From: Azospirillum oleiclasticum
GTDB lineage: Bacteria; Pseudomonadota; Alphaproteobacteria; Azospirillales; Azospirillaceae
Direction of reading: 5' to 3'
NCBI RefSeq assembly: GCF_013423485.1
Contig: NZ_JABFFR010000011.1
Span: 248,001-312,000, forward strand
DNA: 64,000 nt
This document shows positions 10,806 to 19,391 of the stretch, piece by piece. Position numbers and translations under genes: made by a program. Position 1 is the first letter of the stretch, and each line of letters begins with the position of its first letter. The notes beneath the pieces are model-generated. The model saw nothing but the letters and a program-made list of their open reading frames with translations, searched no databases and was not told the origin of the DNA.

Positions 10806-12029
10806 ATGATCGGGAATCGAGAGGCCACGGTGTGCGTCACCGACGCCGCAGGGTCCACAGGGCAGAGTTTTCTCCTGTCCGAAAGCGCCTTGCGCCGTCG
10901 GGGCTCGCTCAAATGGGATCGCTACGATCCTTCGGTCCTTCCTTGCTGGGTTGCCGATATGGATTTCGACATGGCCGATCCGATCCGCCGGGCCGTGGCT
11001 GGTCTGTCGGCGGCGGGTGCCTTTCACTATCCCTTGCGTCGGAGCCGGCCGCCCGACCGTCTGGTCGCCGATGCCTTCGCGGAGCGGATGGAAAAACGGT
11101 ACGCCTGGTCGGTCGATCCCGATTGCACGCTGGTCGTCACCGATCTCGTGCAGGCCCTCTACGCGGCGGTGACGGCTCTCACCCGGAAAGGGGAGGGCGT
11201 CGCTGTCCAGGTTCCCACCTATCCCCCGTTCAGGGGCGCGATCGAAGACACCGGACGGCAAGTCCTCGCGTGGCCCGCCAATCCTGGTCCGGGCGGATAT
11301 GGCTGGGACCTGGGCTGGTTTTCGCAAGACCCACGACCGCCTGCGAAACTGCTGATCCTGTGCAATCCGCACAACCCGACCGGCAGGATGCTCGGCAGGA
11401 AGGAGCTGTCCGAACTGGCCGACCATGTGGTCCGCAACGATCTGATCGTCGTCGCCGACGAAATCCATGCGGACATCGTCTATGACGGCCGTGTCCATAT
11501 TCCGTTCGCCTCGCTGGGGCCGGAGGTTTCCCGGCGGACCGTCACGCTCCAGTCGGCGACCAAGAGCTTCGGCATCCCCGGTGTTCGCTGTGCGGTGATG
11601 CATTTCGGGTCGCGCGCGCTGCTGGAGCGGTTCACGGCGGTGGTGCATCCCAGATTGTTGGGTCAATGCGGCATCGTCGGCATCGAGGCGACGCTGGCCG
11701 CGTGGCGGGACGGACAGGAGTGGTTCGAGGCCGTGCTGGCCCATCTGCAAGGGATGCGGGACTACGTCTGTGCGGTTCTGCGTGCGGAGATGCCGGAGAT
11801 CAGGCTTCATCCGCCGCAGGCGACCTATCTGGCCTGGCTGGATTGTTCGGCGATGGCGTTGGACCGGCCGGCCGGAGACTTCTTTCTGCACCAAGCAAAG
11901 GTGGCGTTCAGCGCCGGCCAAACGTTCGATCCGCAATCCTCGCCCTTCGTCCGGATGAATTTTGCGACGTCGACGACCATCATCGACGAAATTCTCGACC
12001 GGATGCGACAAGCAATAAGACATCGATAA
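10806..12029 (+). CDS. PatB/MalY-type PLP-dependent aminotransferase or C-S lyase
   Basis: A 407-residue fold-type I PLP enzyme. Near the start it has the PatB/MalY hallmark [19 protein letters not shown], then [21 protein letters not shown], and the PLP lysine in [14 protein letters not shown]. In this family the enzymes cleave C-S bonds of cystathionine-like compounds or transaminate amino acids. The region after the hallmark ([19 protein letters not shown]) differs from the usual YG-containing helix, hinting at a different substrate. It lies 40 bases after the binding-protein gene and 37 bases before a LysR gene, all on the same strand, so it probably acts on the imported compound or its hydrolysis product. 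Confidence 0.85.
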   Translation: MIGNREATVCVTDAAGSTGQSFLLSESALRRRGSLKWDRYDPSVLPCWVADMDFDMADPIRRAVAGLSAAGAFHYPLRRSRPPDRLVADAFAERMEKRYAWSVDPDCTLVVTDLVQALYAAVTALTRKGEGVAVQVPTYPPFRGAIEDTGRQVLAWPANPGPGGYGWDLGWFSQDPRPPAKLLILCNPHNPTGRMLGRKELSELADHVVRNDLIVVADEIHADIVYDGRVHIPFASLGPEVSRRTVTLQSATKSFGIPGVRCAVMHFGSRALLERFTAVVHPRLLGQCGIVGIEATLAAWRDGQEWFEAVLAHLQGMRDYVCAVLRAEMPEIRLHPPQATYLAWLDCSAMALDRPAGDFFLHQAKVAFSAGQTFDPQSSPFVRMNFATSTTIIDEILDRMRQAIRHR

Positions 12030-12066
12030 AAGAAGTTGTTCCGTTTTACGGAGAATGGAAACCTCG

Positions 12067-13071
12067 ATGCGGGAGATCAACCAGCGGCGGTTGCGCTATT
12101 TTCATGAAGTTCTGACACACGGCTCGATCCGTCGGGCCGCCGATGCCATCAACACCGCCCCGTCCGTGATAACGCGCCAGATTCGGCTGCTTGAAGAGGA
12201 GCTGGGTGCCGCACTGTTCGAGCGGGGAGCCAGCGGCGCCACGCCGACCGAAGCTGCGCAATATGTCCTCGAGTACTGGCGCTTCTGCAAATCCCAGCAG
12301 GAGAATCTCGAGGAACGGATCTCCGAGATCAACAACCTGCAACGCGGAAGTCTGCGTCTGGCGATCAGTGAAGGCTACATCGACGAGTTGATGGAGAAAG
12401 CGCTGTTGCCGTTCAGCAAGGCCTATCCGGGGATCCAGTTCACGATGAACACCATGTCGGCGACCGAAGTGGTGTCCGAAGTGGCGGAGGACGTCGCCCA
12501 CATCGGGATCGCCTTCAACCCGCCGCGCTCGACCAAGACCCGTACGGTTCTGAAGGCGAATGCCCCGGTCCATGTGCTGGTCGGTGCCCGCCATCCGCTG
12601 GCGCTGTCCACCGAGCCCGTCACCCTTTCCCAGGTGTTCGAATACCCGGTGGCCATGATGCCGTCGGCAACGGGCCTCGGCAAGCTCGTCGAAACGCTGG
12701 CCTATGTCGAACAACTGCCGCTCAACATCGCCTTCATGACGAACTCCGTCCACAGCCTGGCGCGGTTCGTCCTCAACAACCACGCGGTGACCTTCACCGG
12801 GGCGATCAACGCGTCCGCCCTGGCGGATTCGGACGAGGTCGTCGCCCTGCGCGTCCAGCATCCGCTTCTTCTGAAATCCAACGCGCAACTGATCGTGAAA
12901 GCGGGGCGCAACCCGATCAAGTCCGCGCGCACGCTGATCGAGTATGTCAGCACCAGAACCGGGATCTTCGCGCCCAGGTTCCGGACATCGGACGGGCCGA
13001 GATCGCGACCGGAGAAGCCATCGCCGGCGCCGCTTCCCGGCAAGGCCAATGGACGCACCGTCACTCCGTGA
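12067..13071 (+). CDS. LysR-family transcriptional regulator (sister of the one at 24922)
   Basis: A 334-residue LysR regulator: winged HTH in residues 1-60 ([20 protein letters not shown], then [19 protein letters not shown]) and an effector domain behind it. An ATG four codons upstream is possible (METS), but the paralogue at 24922-25896 aligns from [12 protein letters not shown], so 12067 is preferred. The two regulators share roughly 70 percent of residues by eye, including [10 protein letters not shown] in the effector domain. It follows the PLP enzyme gene on the same strand, unlike most LysR genes, which are divergent from their targets. It probably controls the transporter block and a flavoenzyme downstream. 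Confidence 0.9.
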   Translation: MREINQRRLRYFHEVLTHGSIRRAADAINTAPSVITRQIRLLEEELGAALFERGASGATPTEAAQYVLEYWRFCKSQQENLEERISEINNLQRGSLRLAISEGYIDELMEKALLPFSKAYPGIQFTMNTMSATEVVSEVAEDVAHIGIAFNPPRSTKTRTVLKANAPVHVLVGARHPLALSTEPVTLSQVFEYPVAMMPSATGLGKLVETLAYVEQLPLNIAFMTNSVHSLARFVLNNHAVTFTGAINASALADSDEVVALRVQHPLLLKSNAQLIVKAGRNPIKSARTLIEYVSTRTGIFAPRFRTSDGPRSRPEKPSPAPLPGKANGRTVTP

Positions 13072-13112
13072 CATGACGGATCGGTCTTGGCGCCGACCAC
13101 CATCATCGCGCG

Positions 13113-13184
13113 GTGCCGCCGGTTCGACGCGGCAGAGTGCCGCCGGTTCGACGCGGCAGAGTGCCGCCGGTTCGACGCGGCGGG
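13113..13184 (+). repeat. Three tandem 24-bp repeats, each able to form a hairpin
   Basis: Three head-to-tail copies of a 24-base unit (13113-13136, 13137-13160, 13161-13184; the last differs in its final bases). Each unit contains TGCCGC and GCGGCA as inverted arms around a nine-base core, CGGTTCGAC, so each can fold as a small hairpin. The unit is a multiple of three and keeps one frame open, coding an eight-residue repeat (PPVRRGRV). It lies between a LysR stop and the ribosome binding site of a flavoprotein gene, so it may act in the leader, as a terminator, or be neutral. Confidence 0.85.
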
Positions 13185-13223
13185 CTGCCGTCGCTTTCCC
13201 GGATTTCCAAATCGGAGGTATGC

Positions 13224-14636
13224 ATGTTCATCGCCGGATTGCAGGCGGTCCTGGGAGCGGACGGCGTCGTCACCGCGTTGGACGAGACGCGGGCCTTCAC
13301 GCAGGATTGGCGCGGCCGCTACAGCGGGCAAGCGGTCTGCATCGCCCTGCCGCGAAAGACCGAACAGGTCGCCGCGGTCGTCCGTCTGTGCGCGCAGGCC
13401 GGGGTTCCGGTGCTGGCGCAGGGCGGCAACACCAGCCTGTGCGGCGGTGCGGTTCCCGGCACGGACGGGCCGGCACCGGTCATCGTCAACCTTCAGCGGA
13501 TGCGGCGCATCCGTTCCGTCGATCCCGCCAGCAATGCAATCCGCGTCGATGCCGGCTGCGTGCTGGCGGCGGTACAGCGGGCGGCCGTCGACAACGACCG
13601 CCTGTTTCCGGTCAGCCTCGGCGCGGAAGGTTCCTGCCAGATCGGCGGCGCCATCGCCACCAACGCCGGGGGCAGCGGGGTTCTGCGCTACGGCAATATG
13701 CGCGAGAATGTGCTCGGCCTCGAGGTGGTGCTGCCCGACGGTTCGATCTGGGACGGGCTTCGTGCGCTCCGCAAGAACAACACCGGGTACGACCTCAAAC
13801 ATCTGTTCATCGGTTCGGAAGGCACGCTGGGGATCGTAACCGGCGCCGTGCTGAAGCTCCACCCGCTCCCCAAGGCGCACGCCACCGCGTGGCTTGGCCT
13901 GGACAGCGCCGAGGCCGCCCTTGCCGTGCTTGAACTGGTCCAGGCGGCCTGCAGCGGGCGCCTGTCCGCTTTCGAACTGATGAGCGCCAGCCAGGTGGCG
14001 CTGGTCGCGCGGCATGTTCCCGGCCGACGCTGTCCGCTGGATGGCGCACCGCGCTGGCATGTCCTGATGGAACTGTCCGACACCTGTTCCGCCGATGAGC
14101 TGGGCGACGCCATGCAGGCGGTGCTGGAGCAGGCGATCGGGTGCGGGTTGATCGGCGATGCGGCGGTGGCCGCAAGCGAGGCTCAGCGAAACGCGATGTG
14201 GGGTTACCGCCACGGCGCCTCGGAGGCGAACAGGGTGGCGGGCATCGGCCTGACGACCGACTGCGCGGTGCCGGTGTCGGCGGTCCCCGCCTTCATCGCC
14301 GCGGCGACCGACGCGGTGCGTGCCATCGTTCCGGACTTGCCGGTGATGATCGTTTCGCACCTGGGCGACGGCAATGTGCATTTCATTCCGTTCCTCAGTT
14401 TCGAACACTGGGGCGGTCTCGCCGACCGCGAGGGTTTCGCCGCGCGGGTTCGGCGTTCGGTCAATGAGGTGGCGGTCGGGCTGGGCGGCACCTTCAGCGC
14501 GGAGCATGGCATCGGTCAGACGCTCGTCGCCGAAATGGCGCGCTACAAGCCGGCGGCGGAGATCGCCATGATGCGGGCGGTCAAGCGCGCCCTCGACCCG
14601 TCGGGACTGTTCAACCCCGGCCGCCTGCTGCCATGA
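13224..14636 (+). CDS. FAD-binding oxidase, GlcD / D-2-hydroxyacid dehydrogenase type
   Basis: A 470-residue flavoprotein of the PCMH (VAO) family. The FAD-binding half shows VLAQGGNTSLCGGAVPG, GSCQIGGAIATNAGGSGVLR and LFIGSEGTLGIVTGAVLKLH; the C-terminal half has SHLGDGNVHFIPFL and ends with the typical NPGRLLP. Relatives oxidise D-lactate, glycolate or D-2-hydroxyglutarate and pass electrons to a quinone or cytochrome. The ATG at 13224 sits five bases after CGGAGG, so the upstream in-frame repeats are not translated as part of it. Its 3' end overlaps a convergent LysR gene by 26 bases. A D-2-hydroxyacid dehydrogenase (NAD type) at 35151 suggests D-hydroxy acids are intermediates in this island. 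Confidence 0.88.
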   Translation: MFIAGLQAVLGADGVVTALDETRAFTQDWRGRYSGQAVCIALPRKTEQVAAVVRLCAQAGVPVLAQGGNTSLCGGAVPGTDGPAPVIVNLQRMRRIRSVDPASNAIRVDAGCVLAAVQRAAVDNDRLFPVSLGAEGSCQIGGAIATNAGGSGVLRYGNMRENVLGLEVVLPDGSIWDGLRALRKNNTGYDLKHLFIGSEGTLGIVTGAVLKLHPLPKAHATAWLGLDSAEAALAVLELVQAACSGRLSAFELMSASQVALVARHVPGRRCPLDGAPRWHVLMELSDTCSADELGDAMQAVLEQAIGCGLIGDAAVAASEAQRNAMWGYRHGASEANRVAGIGLTTDCAVPVSAVPAFIAAATDAVRAIVPDLPVMIVSHLGDGNVHFIPFLSFEHWGGLADREGFAARVRRSVNEVAVGLGGTFSAEHGIGQTLVAEMARYKPAAEIAMMRAVKRALDPSGLFNPGRLLP

Positions 14637-15579
14637 GGGTGTCGCGCACGTCCATTTCCGCCGCCAGCAGGATTCCGGCGACCTGATCCCGGAACCAGGC
14701 CGATGCCGGATCCTGATCGAGCTGGAGCGACCAGATCATCGCCACCGCGGGCAGCCTCAGCGTCAGAGGAGCGGGGCAGACGGTCAAACCGAAGCGGGGA
14801 CCATAGAGACGGGCCATGCGGGTCGGGATGGTCGTGATCACCGGCGCGCACGCGACCGTCGCCAGAACGGTGAGGAATTCCGACCCGGCGACGACGATGT
14901 TGAGATCCGCACCGATCTCGATCAGGGCGGCTTCAAGGCAGCCCTGCAGGCTGTCGGTCCAGGTCACCAGGGCGTGCGGCGCGGCCAGATAGTCCGCCAG
15001 GCCGATCGGTGTGCCCAGCGCGACGTGACGGGTATTGAAGACGCAACTCAGGGACTGCTCGAACAGGAACCGCGATCGGTGGCGCTGGGCAACCGCGTCG
15101 AAACAGCCGACGGCAAGGTCGAGCGTCCCGTCGTCCAGCATGCGGTGAACCTCGTCCTTGTCCGCCGGTCGGCAGAGAAGCCGGATCCCCGGTGCGGACT
15201 GCCGGATGTGTGCCGTCAGTTCGGGGATCAGCAGAAGCTCCACCTCGCTGGAGAAGCCCAGGCGGAGGGTCCGCTCCTCGGTCGCCGGGTCGAAGAGGGT
15301 GCGGGCATGAAGCGCCGTCTGCATCTGCGCAAGGGCGGTGCGGATCGGCCCGGCCAACGCGCGGGCGCGGGCGGTCGGCTGCATGGCCGTACCGACCCGG
15401 ACGAACAGCTCGTCCTGGAACAGCACGCGCAGGGTGGAAAGGCTGTGGCTCATCGCGGGCTGGCCGACCCGCAGACGCGCGGCGGCGCGCGTGACGCTGC
15501 GCTCCTGCATCAACGCATCGAACGCGACGAGAAGGTTGAGGTCGAACGACCGAAGATCGAAATGATTGATTGAGCTCAT
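14611..15579 (-). CDS. LysR-family regulator, NodD-like subgroup
   Basis: A 322-residue LysR regulator unrelated in detail to the other two. The HTH starts FDLRSFDLNLLVAFDALMQE and continues with SVTRAAARLRVGQPAMSHSL; the family features DELFVRVG and PTARA follow. The ATG at 15579 (MSSINHFDL) fits the family N-terminus; twelve more codons are open upstream. It is divergent from the metallo-hydrolase gene at 15654, and two copies of a TTGCCTG-type site lie in the 74 bases between the starts, so it most likely controls that gene. The 3' end overlaps the convergent flavoprotein gene by 26 bases. Confidence 0.9.
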   Translation of the reverse strand: MSSINHFDLRSFDLNLLVAFDALMQERSVTRAAARLRVGQPAMSHSLSTLRVLFQDELFVRVGTAMQPTARARALAGPIRTALAQMQTALHARTLFDPATEERTLRLGFSSEVELLLIPELTAHIRQSAPGIRLLCRPADKDEVHRMLDDGTLDLAVGCFDAVAQRHRSRFLFEQSLSCVFNTRHVALGTPIGLADYLAAPHALVTWTDSLQGCLEAALIEIGADLNIVVAGSEFLTVLATVACAPVITTIPTRMARLYGPRFGLTVCPAPLTLRLPAVAMIWSLQLDQDPASAWFRDQVAGILLAAEMDVRDTLMAAGGRG

Positions 15580-15592
15580 GACTCGCATCGAT

Positions 15593-15634
15593 TTGCCTGA
15601 TGGGCAATGTGCCATTAGGTTGCCTGCCAGACAA
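15593..15634. promoter_or_regulatory. Paired LysR-type binding sites
   Basis: Two 15-base sites, TTGCCTGATGGGCAA (15593-15607) and TTGCCTGCCAGACAA (15620-15634), start 27 bases apart in the divergent promoter of the LysR gene and the metallo-hydrolase gene. Both have TTG/CAA ends and a shared TTGCCTG half; the first has perfect TTGCC/GGCAA arms. This fits the interrupted-dyad (T-N11-A) sites used by LysR proteins. Assignment to this regulator is inference from position. Confidence 0.6.
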
Positions 15635-15653
15635 CTCCCCGATAGGAATTCCC

Positions 15654-16589
15654 ATGCAGTCCGAGACCGCCGTGCATCATGTCGGTGACGCCGTCATCGT
15701 CAAGATTCCCGAACTGGCGCTCGACGGGGTCGATCCGACCCACCTCTACCCAGACGCCGACACCGCCATCGCCCGTGAGATCGGCCGTGGGTTCGGACCG
15801 GGATCGGTGGAGTCGCAGACGGGCCTGCTCCGCAAGAGCATCCATAGCTGGCTGGTTCGCACGCCGGACCGGGTCATCCTGATCGATACGGCGACGGGAA
15901 ACGACAAGGAACGCCCCGCGATGCCGATCCTGCACCGGCTCGACGAACCCTTTCTCGACCGGTTGAAGGCGGTGCAGGTCGATCCCGAGGATGTCGATGT
16001 GGTCCTGTTCACGCACCTGCACGTCGATCATGTCGGGTGGAACACGCGCAAGGTCGGCGATCGATGGGTCCCGACCTTTCCCAATGCCCGGTATGTCTTC
16101 TCCGCCCGCGAACACGCCTACCTCGCGGCGTTGTCCGCCGGCGATGGCTCCGACGCGGCGATCAGAACGGAAGCCGGGCTGGGCCGCATGGTCAAGACGC
16201 CGTTGGCGGGTGTCTACGAGGACAGCGTGCGCCCCGTCGTCGACGCCGGGCTGGCGCGACCGATCATGGTCGACGGTGCGGAGGTGGAGGAGGGCTTTTC
16301 CTTCCTGCCGAGCCCCGGCCACAGCATCGATCATGCCTGCATCCGCTTCGCATCCCGGGGCGAGTCCGCGCTGTTCTGGGGCGACGTGCTGCACCACCCG
16401 ATGCAGGCCGTCAGGCCCGATTGGAACTCGGTCTATTGCGAATTTCCCGAGGCTGCCCAGGCGTCACGCCGATGGGCGCTGAACCATGCGGCGGAAACCG
16501 GGGCCCTGGTCTTCACCACCCATTTCGCCGAATCCTCCGCCGGCCGCGTCACGCGCGACGGCGACTGGTTCACCTGGGATTTCGCCTGA
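15654..16589 (+). CDS. Metallo-beta-lactamase-fold hydrolase
   Basis: A 311-residue MBL-fold enzyme with the metal motif THLHVDHVGWN at about residues 119-129 and a later conserved SPGHSIDHACIRF segment giving the next histidine, then FWGDVLHHP with the bridging aspartate. This subgroup includes lactonases and quorum-quenching AHL hydrolases as well as other ester or lactone hydrolases. The start at 15654 follows a weak AGGAA; open sequence upstream belongs to the divergent promoter. The next gene, an alpha/beta hydrolase, begins 13 bases after its stop, so both form one unit probably under the divergent LysR regulator. Confidence 0.85.
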   Translation: MQSETAVHHVGDAVIVKIPELALDGVDPTHLYPDADTAIAREIGRGFGPGSVESQTGLLRKSIHSWLVRTPDRVILIDTATGNDKERPAMPILHRLDEPFLDRLKAVQVDPEDVDVVLFTHLHVDHVGWNTRKVGDRWVPTFPNARYVFSAREHAYLAALSAGDGSDAAIRTEAGLGRMVKTPLAGVYEDSVRPVVDAGLARPIMVDGAEVEEGFSFLPSPGHSIDHACIRFASRGESALFWGDVLHHPMQAVRPDWNSVYCEFPEAAQASRRWALNHAAETGALVFTTHFAESSAGRVTRDGDWFTWDFA

Positions 16590-16602
16590 GCAAGGAGCGG
16601 TC

Positions 16603-17595
16603 ATGTTGCAGACAGACAATGCGCCGAACCACCGGATCCATGGCGAGCGGTTCATGATTCCGAGCGATACGGACGGTGTGCAGCTTCAGTTGATCAACAA
16701 GCGTCCGGTCGATCCGGTGGAGTATTCCGCCGAACGCACGCTGGTCATGATCCACGGCGCCACCTTTCCGTCGGCGAGCCTGTTCGACGTAGCGGTCGCA
16801 GGCGCCTCGTTCATGGATGTTCTGGCCCGCCATGGCTATGACGTCTGGGCCGTGGACGTCCGTGGCTATGGCGGTTCGACGCGATTGCCCGAGATGTCGC
16901 AACCGCCCGACGACAATCCGCCGCTGATCCCGGCCAGGACGGCGGTTCGCGATCTTGCCGCTGCCGTCGATTTCGTCCGGCGGAAACGCGGTGTCGGGCG
17001 GGTGAACCTGCTCGGCATGTCCTGGGGAGCGACCGTTGCCGGCGCGCTGGCTGCCGAAGCCGGGGAGCGGTTCGGAAAGCTGGTTCTGGTCGCTCCCCTC
17101 TGGCTGTCGGGAACGCCCTTGCGGTTCGATTCCGGAGGGCCGATCGGCGCCTACCGCATCGTCAGCCCACGGGCCTTCGAAGCCGCCTGGCGTGCCGCGG
17201 CGCCGGAGCAGGAGAGGGCGGGGCTGATTCCGGAAGGCTGGTTCGACGCCTGGGCGGAGGCGACGCTGGCCACCGATGCCGCATCGTCCGCGGCTGGGAC
17301 GATCCGTGCGCCCTCCGGTGCCGTGCTGGACGTGCGGCAGCACTGGACCGCCGGCAATCCGCTCTACGACCCGTCGGCGATCGCCAATCCCGTTCTGTTG
17401 GTCTGCGCCGAATGGGATGTCGATGTGCGGTTCGACATGGCGCAGGATCTCTTCACCCGTCTCACCGGTGCACGGTACAAGCGGCTGGTGGAGATCGGTC
17501 GGGCGACCCACATGGTGCTGATGGAAAAGAACCGCGGCCAGGCGTTCGACGCCGTCATCCAATTCCTGGACGAGCACACCGTGCCCGCCGGCTGA
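16603..17595 (+). CDS. Alpha/beta-hydrolase
   Basis: A 330-residue alpha/beta-hydrolase. It has the oxyanion segment VMIHGATFPSASLF, the strand YDVWAVDVRGYGGS, and the nucleophile elbow LLGMSWGATVAG with Ser in GMSWG; the acid is likely in VLLVCAEWDVDVRFD and the histidine in RATHMVLME. The ATG at 16603 follows CAAGGAG by seven bases; the frame is open further upstream inside the previous gene. No signal peptide, so it is cytoplasmic. It is co-transcribed with the MBL-fold hydrolase. Likely an esterase, lactonase or amidase of the same pathway; the substrate is not evident. Confidence 0.85.
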   Translation: MLQTDNAPNHRIHGERFMIPSDTDGVQLQLINKRPVDPVEYSAERTLVMIHGATFPSASLFDVAVAGASFMDVLARHGYDVWAVDVRGYGGSTRLPEMSQPPDDNPPLIPARTAVRDLAAAVDFVRRKRGVGRVNLLGMSWGATVAGALAAEAGERFGKLVLVAPLWLSGTPLRFDSGGPIGAYRIVSPRAFEAAWRAAAPEQERAGLIPEGWFDAWAEATLATDAASSAAGTIRAPSGAVLDVRQHWTAGNPLYDPSAIANPVLLVCAEWDVDVRFDMAQDLFTRLTGARYKRLVEIGRATHMVLMEKNRGQAFDAVIQFLDEHTVPAG

Positions 17596-17628
17596 GCGTG
17601 TGACGAGTCGTTGATAGCCTGTTGATGG

Positions 17629-17661
17629 ATCAATGACATATCAATGACATATCAATGAGAT
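17629..17661. repeat. Three 11-bp tandem repeats carrying two copies of an operator-like 12-mer
   Basis: ATCAATGACAT is repeated at 17629, 17640 and 17651 (the last copy ends GAGAT). Read on the minus strand this gives two exact copies of ATTGATATGTCA (17645-17634 and 17656-17645). The same 12-mer occurs just upstream of the flavoenzyme gene at 23701 and, with 10 of 12 bases, at the start of the GntR gene at 18538. It lies between the alpha/beta-hydrolase and the 3' end of the GntR gene. Confidence 0.7.
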
Positions 17662-17794
17662 TTCAGCCGTACGTCCGGACCATCGGCTGGAGTGAACCGA
17701 TGATGACCCAGACCCCCTATCGGTGAGTCGCGACCACGCGGCCGGGCGGAAATCGCTCGGCCGATTGTCGTGATCCGGAGTGCCGCGTCCCGGC

Positions 17795-18556
17795 CTAGAA
17801 ATCGCGCGACAAGGCGCGGCGTGTCAGCCGGTCGAGAAAATCGATGAAGCCCTGCGTCGCTTCGACGGCACGCTCTTCCGACGATTCCGCGATTGCCGTC
17901 AGGATCTTGGCGTGCAGGTCGGCGGCTTCCGTGAAGCTGTCGGTATCCTCGATGTAGGCGTACCAGAAGCGCCGCGAGAGCGCCAGAACGCCCCGCGCGG
18001 TCTGCGCCAGCATGCTGTTGTGGGCCGCTGCGGTCCGGATTTCGTGGATGGCGCGGTTCGTCGCGAGATAGAGCGGGCGGTTTCCCGTCGCCGCCGCCTG
18101 CCGGATGACCGCGGCCAGCCGCAGCATTTCCGACCGTTCCGCCTTGGTGGCGCGCCGGATCGCCAGCCGGGACATCAGCAATTCCAACGGAAGGCGGACC
18201 TCCAGCAGCTCGATCTGCTTCATGACGTCCACCGGGGTCACCAGAGCGCCGCGGCGCGGATGAATCTCGATGAAGCCTTCGAGTTTCAACCGCTGCAGCG
18301 CCTCGCGGATCGGCGTGCGTCCGCATCCCAGCTCATCCGCCAGCCGGTTCTCCGAAATCATCGACCCCGGAGGCAGCACCCGCGTCACGATCATGTCCTC
18401 GATCCGCAGATACGCCGTTTCGGCGATCGATGCCGCCTCCTGATCCACCTTGATCTCGTCCCGCATCAGGCTTCCCGTCTCCCGGTCCCGCACGACAATC
18501 CGACTCCCGCAATCCAGCTTGACACTATTGCGGCCCATCTGATATGTCACATGCAT
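17795..18556 (-). CDS. GntR-family regulator with FCD domain
   Basis: A 253-residue regulator. The winged HTH is at about residues 45-110, with LADELGCGRTPIREALQRLK and GFIEIHPRRGALV as the GntR signature, followed by an all-helical FCD effector domain whose metal-site residues are plausible at NRAIHEIRTAAAHN. Typical FCD regulators sense organic acids and repress catabolic genes. The start is uncertain: M1 (18556), M7 (18538) or a later M in MRDEIKVDQ all lack a clear ribosome site; using M7 would free the operator-like site at 18538-18549 from the coding region. It is divergent from the enoyl-CoA hydratase/CoA-transferase/binding-protein operon, its probable target. Confidence 0.9.
   Translation of the reverse strand: MHVTYQMGRNSVKLDCGSRIVVRDRETGSLMRDEIKVDQEAASIAETAYLRIEDMIVTRVLPPGSMISENRLADELGCGRTPIREALQRLKLEGFIEIHPRRGALVTPVDVMKQIELLEVRLPLELLMSRLAIRRATKAERSEMLRLAAVIRQAAATGNRPLYLATNRAIHEIRTAAAHNSMLAQTARGVLALSRRFWYAYIEDTDSFTEAADLHAKILTAIAESSEERAVEATQGFIDFLDRLTRRALSRDF
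18538..18549 (+). promoter_or_regulatory. Operator-like site at the GntR gene start
   Basis: TCTGATATGTCA matches ATTGATATGTCA (found exactly at 17634-17656 twice and at 23701) in 10 of 12 bases. It lies at the 5' end of the GntR/FCD gene, in the divergent promoter region shared with the enoyl-CoA hydratase operon, where an autoregulatory site would be expected. Confidence 0.5.
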
Positions 18557-18647
18557 ACTAATCGATCATCAATCGACGTCGCCCTTGGATCGCCAGCTTC
18601 GATCACCGGGCCGTCGTGCCCCCCTTTCCAGCAATACGGACATCCCC

Positions 18648-19391
18648 ATGATTGGAATCGAAACGACGGGGCGGGTCACCGTCATCACGCTCGACCGGCC
18701 GAAGCGGCGCAACGCGCTGGGTGAGGAGGTCATGACGGGGCTTGCTGCCGCACTGCAGGCGGCGGAGCAGGATCCCGAGGTCGGGGCCGTCGTCCTGACC
18801 GGTGCGCCCCCGGCCTTCTGCGCCGGCAGCGACCTGAAGGAACTCGGTGGCCAGTCGATCGCCGCCATGTGTGGGCACGAGGCGGAGACGGCGGCCATCG
18901 CCCGCAACATCGCCTTCATGTCGAAGCCGGTCGTCGCCGCCGTGGAAGGCTATGCGTTGGGTGGCGGGTTCATTCTGGCGGTGTGCTGCGACGTCGTCGT
19001 CACCGCACGAGGAACCCGATGGCACCTGCCGGAGGTGCGGAACGGGTGGCTGCCGCCCTGGGGGCTGCAGGCCCTGGTCGCCCGCGTCGGCGGAGTCAAG
19101 GCGCGCCTGCTCACCTGGGGAGCCGAGCCGATCGGCGGCGACGAGGCGTTGAGGCTGGGGGTCGCCGACTATGCCACCGAAGACGGCGCCGCCCTCGACC
19201 GTGCCAGATCACTGGCGGCGGCGCTCGCGGCACTTCCCGCCAATGCGGTGGCGACCACCAAGCGCTTCTTCGAGGCCTTCGTCGCCCAGGATGCGGAGCG
19301 CGCCGACATGCAGGCGTCGCGCCTGTTCGCCGAGGATTGCCTTTCTCCCGCCGCCCGCGCCACGTTCGACCGCTTCACGGTGAAGCCATGA
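18648..19391 (+). CDS. Enoyl-CoA hydratase/isomerase family protein
   Basis: A 247-residue crotonase-fold protein: VITLDRPKRRNALGEEV, then the CoA and oxyanion segment APPAFCAGSDLKELGG and a second oxyanion segment AVEGYALGGGFILAVCCD. The usual length is about 260. It hydrates or isomerises an acyl-CoA in the cytoplasm. The ATG at 18648 is preferred over upstream in-frame codons that would fall in the divergent promoter. Its stop overlaps the ATG of the CoA-transferase (ATGA), so the two are translationally coupled and probably act on the same acyl group. It is divergent from the GntR gene. Confidence 0.9.
   Translation: MIGIETTGRVTVITLDRPKRRNALGEEVMTGLAAALQAAEQDPEVGAVVLTGAPPAFCAGSDLKELGGQSIAAMCGHEAETAAIARNIAFMSKPVVAAVEGYALGGGFILAVCCDVVVTARGTRWHLPEVRNGWLPPWGLQALVARVGGVKARLLTWGAEPIGGDEALRLGVADYATEDGAALDRARSLAAALAALPANAVATTKRFFEAFVAQDAERADMQASRLFAEDCLSPAARATFDRFTVKP

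Noticed and set aside
13113..13184. CRISPR array
   Set aside because: Units are directly adjacent without unique spacers, and no cas genes are present. The other short tandem arrays (17629, 42301, 51526) are also spacer-free.
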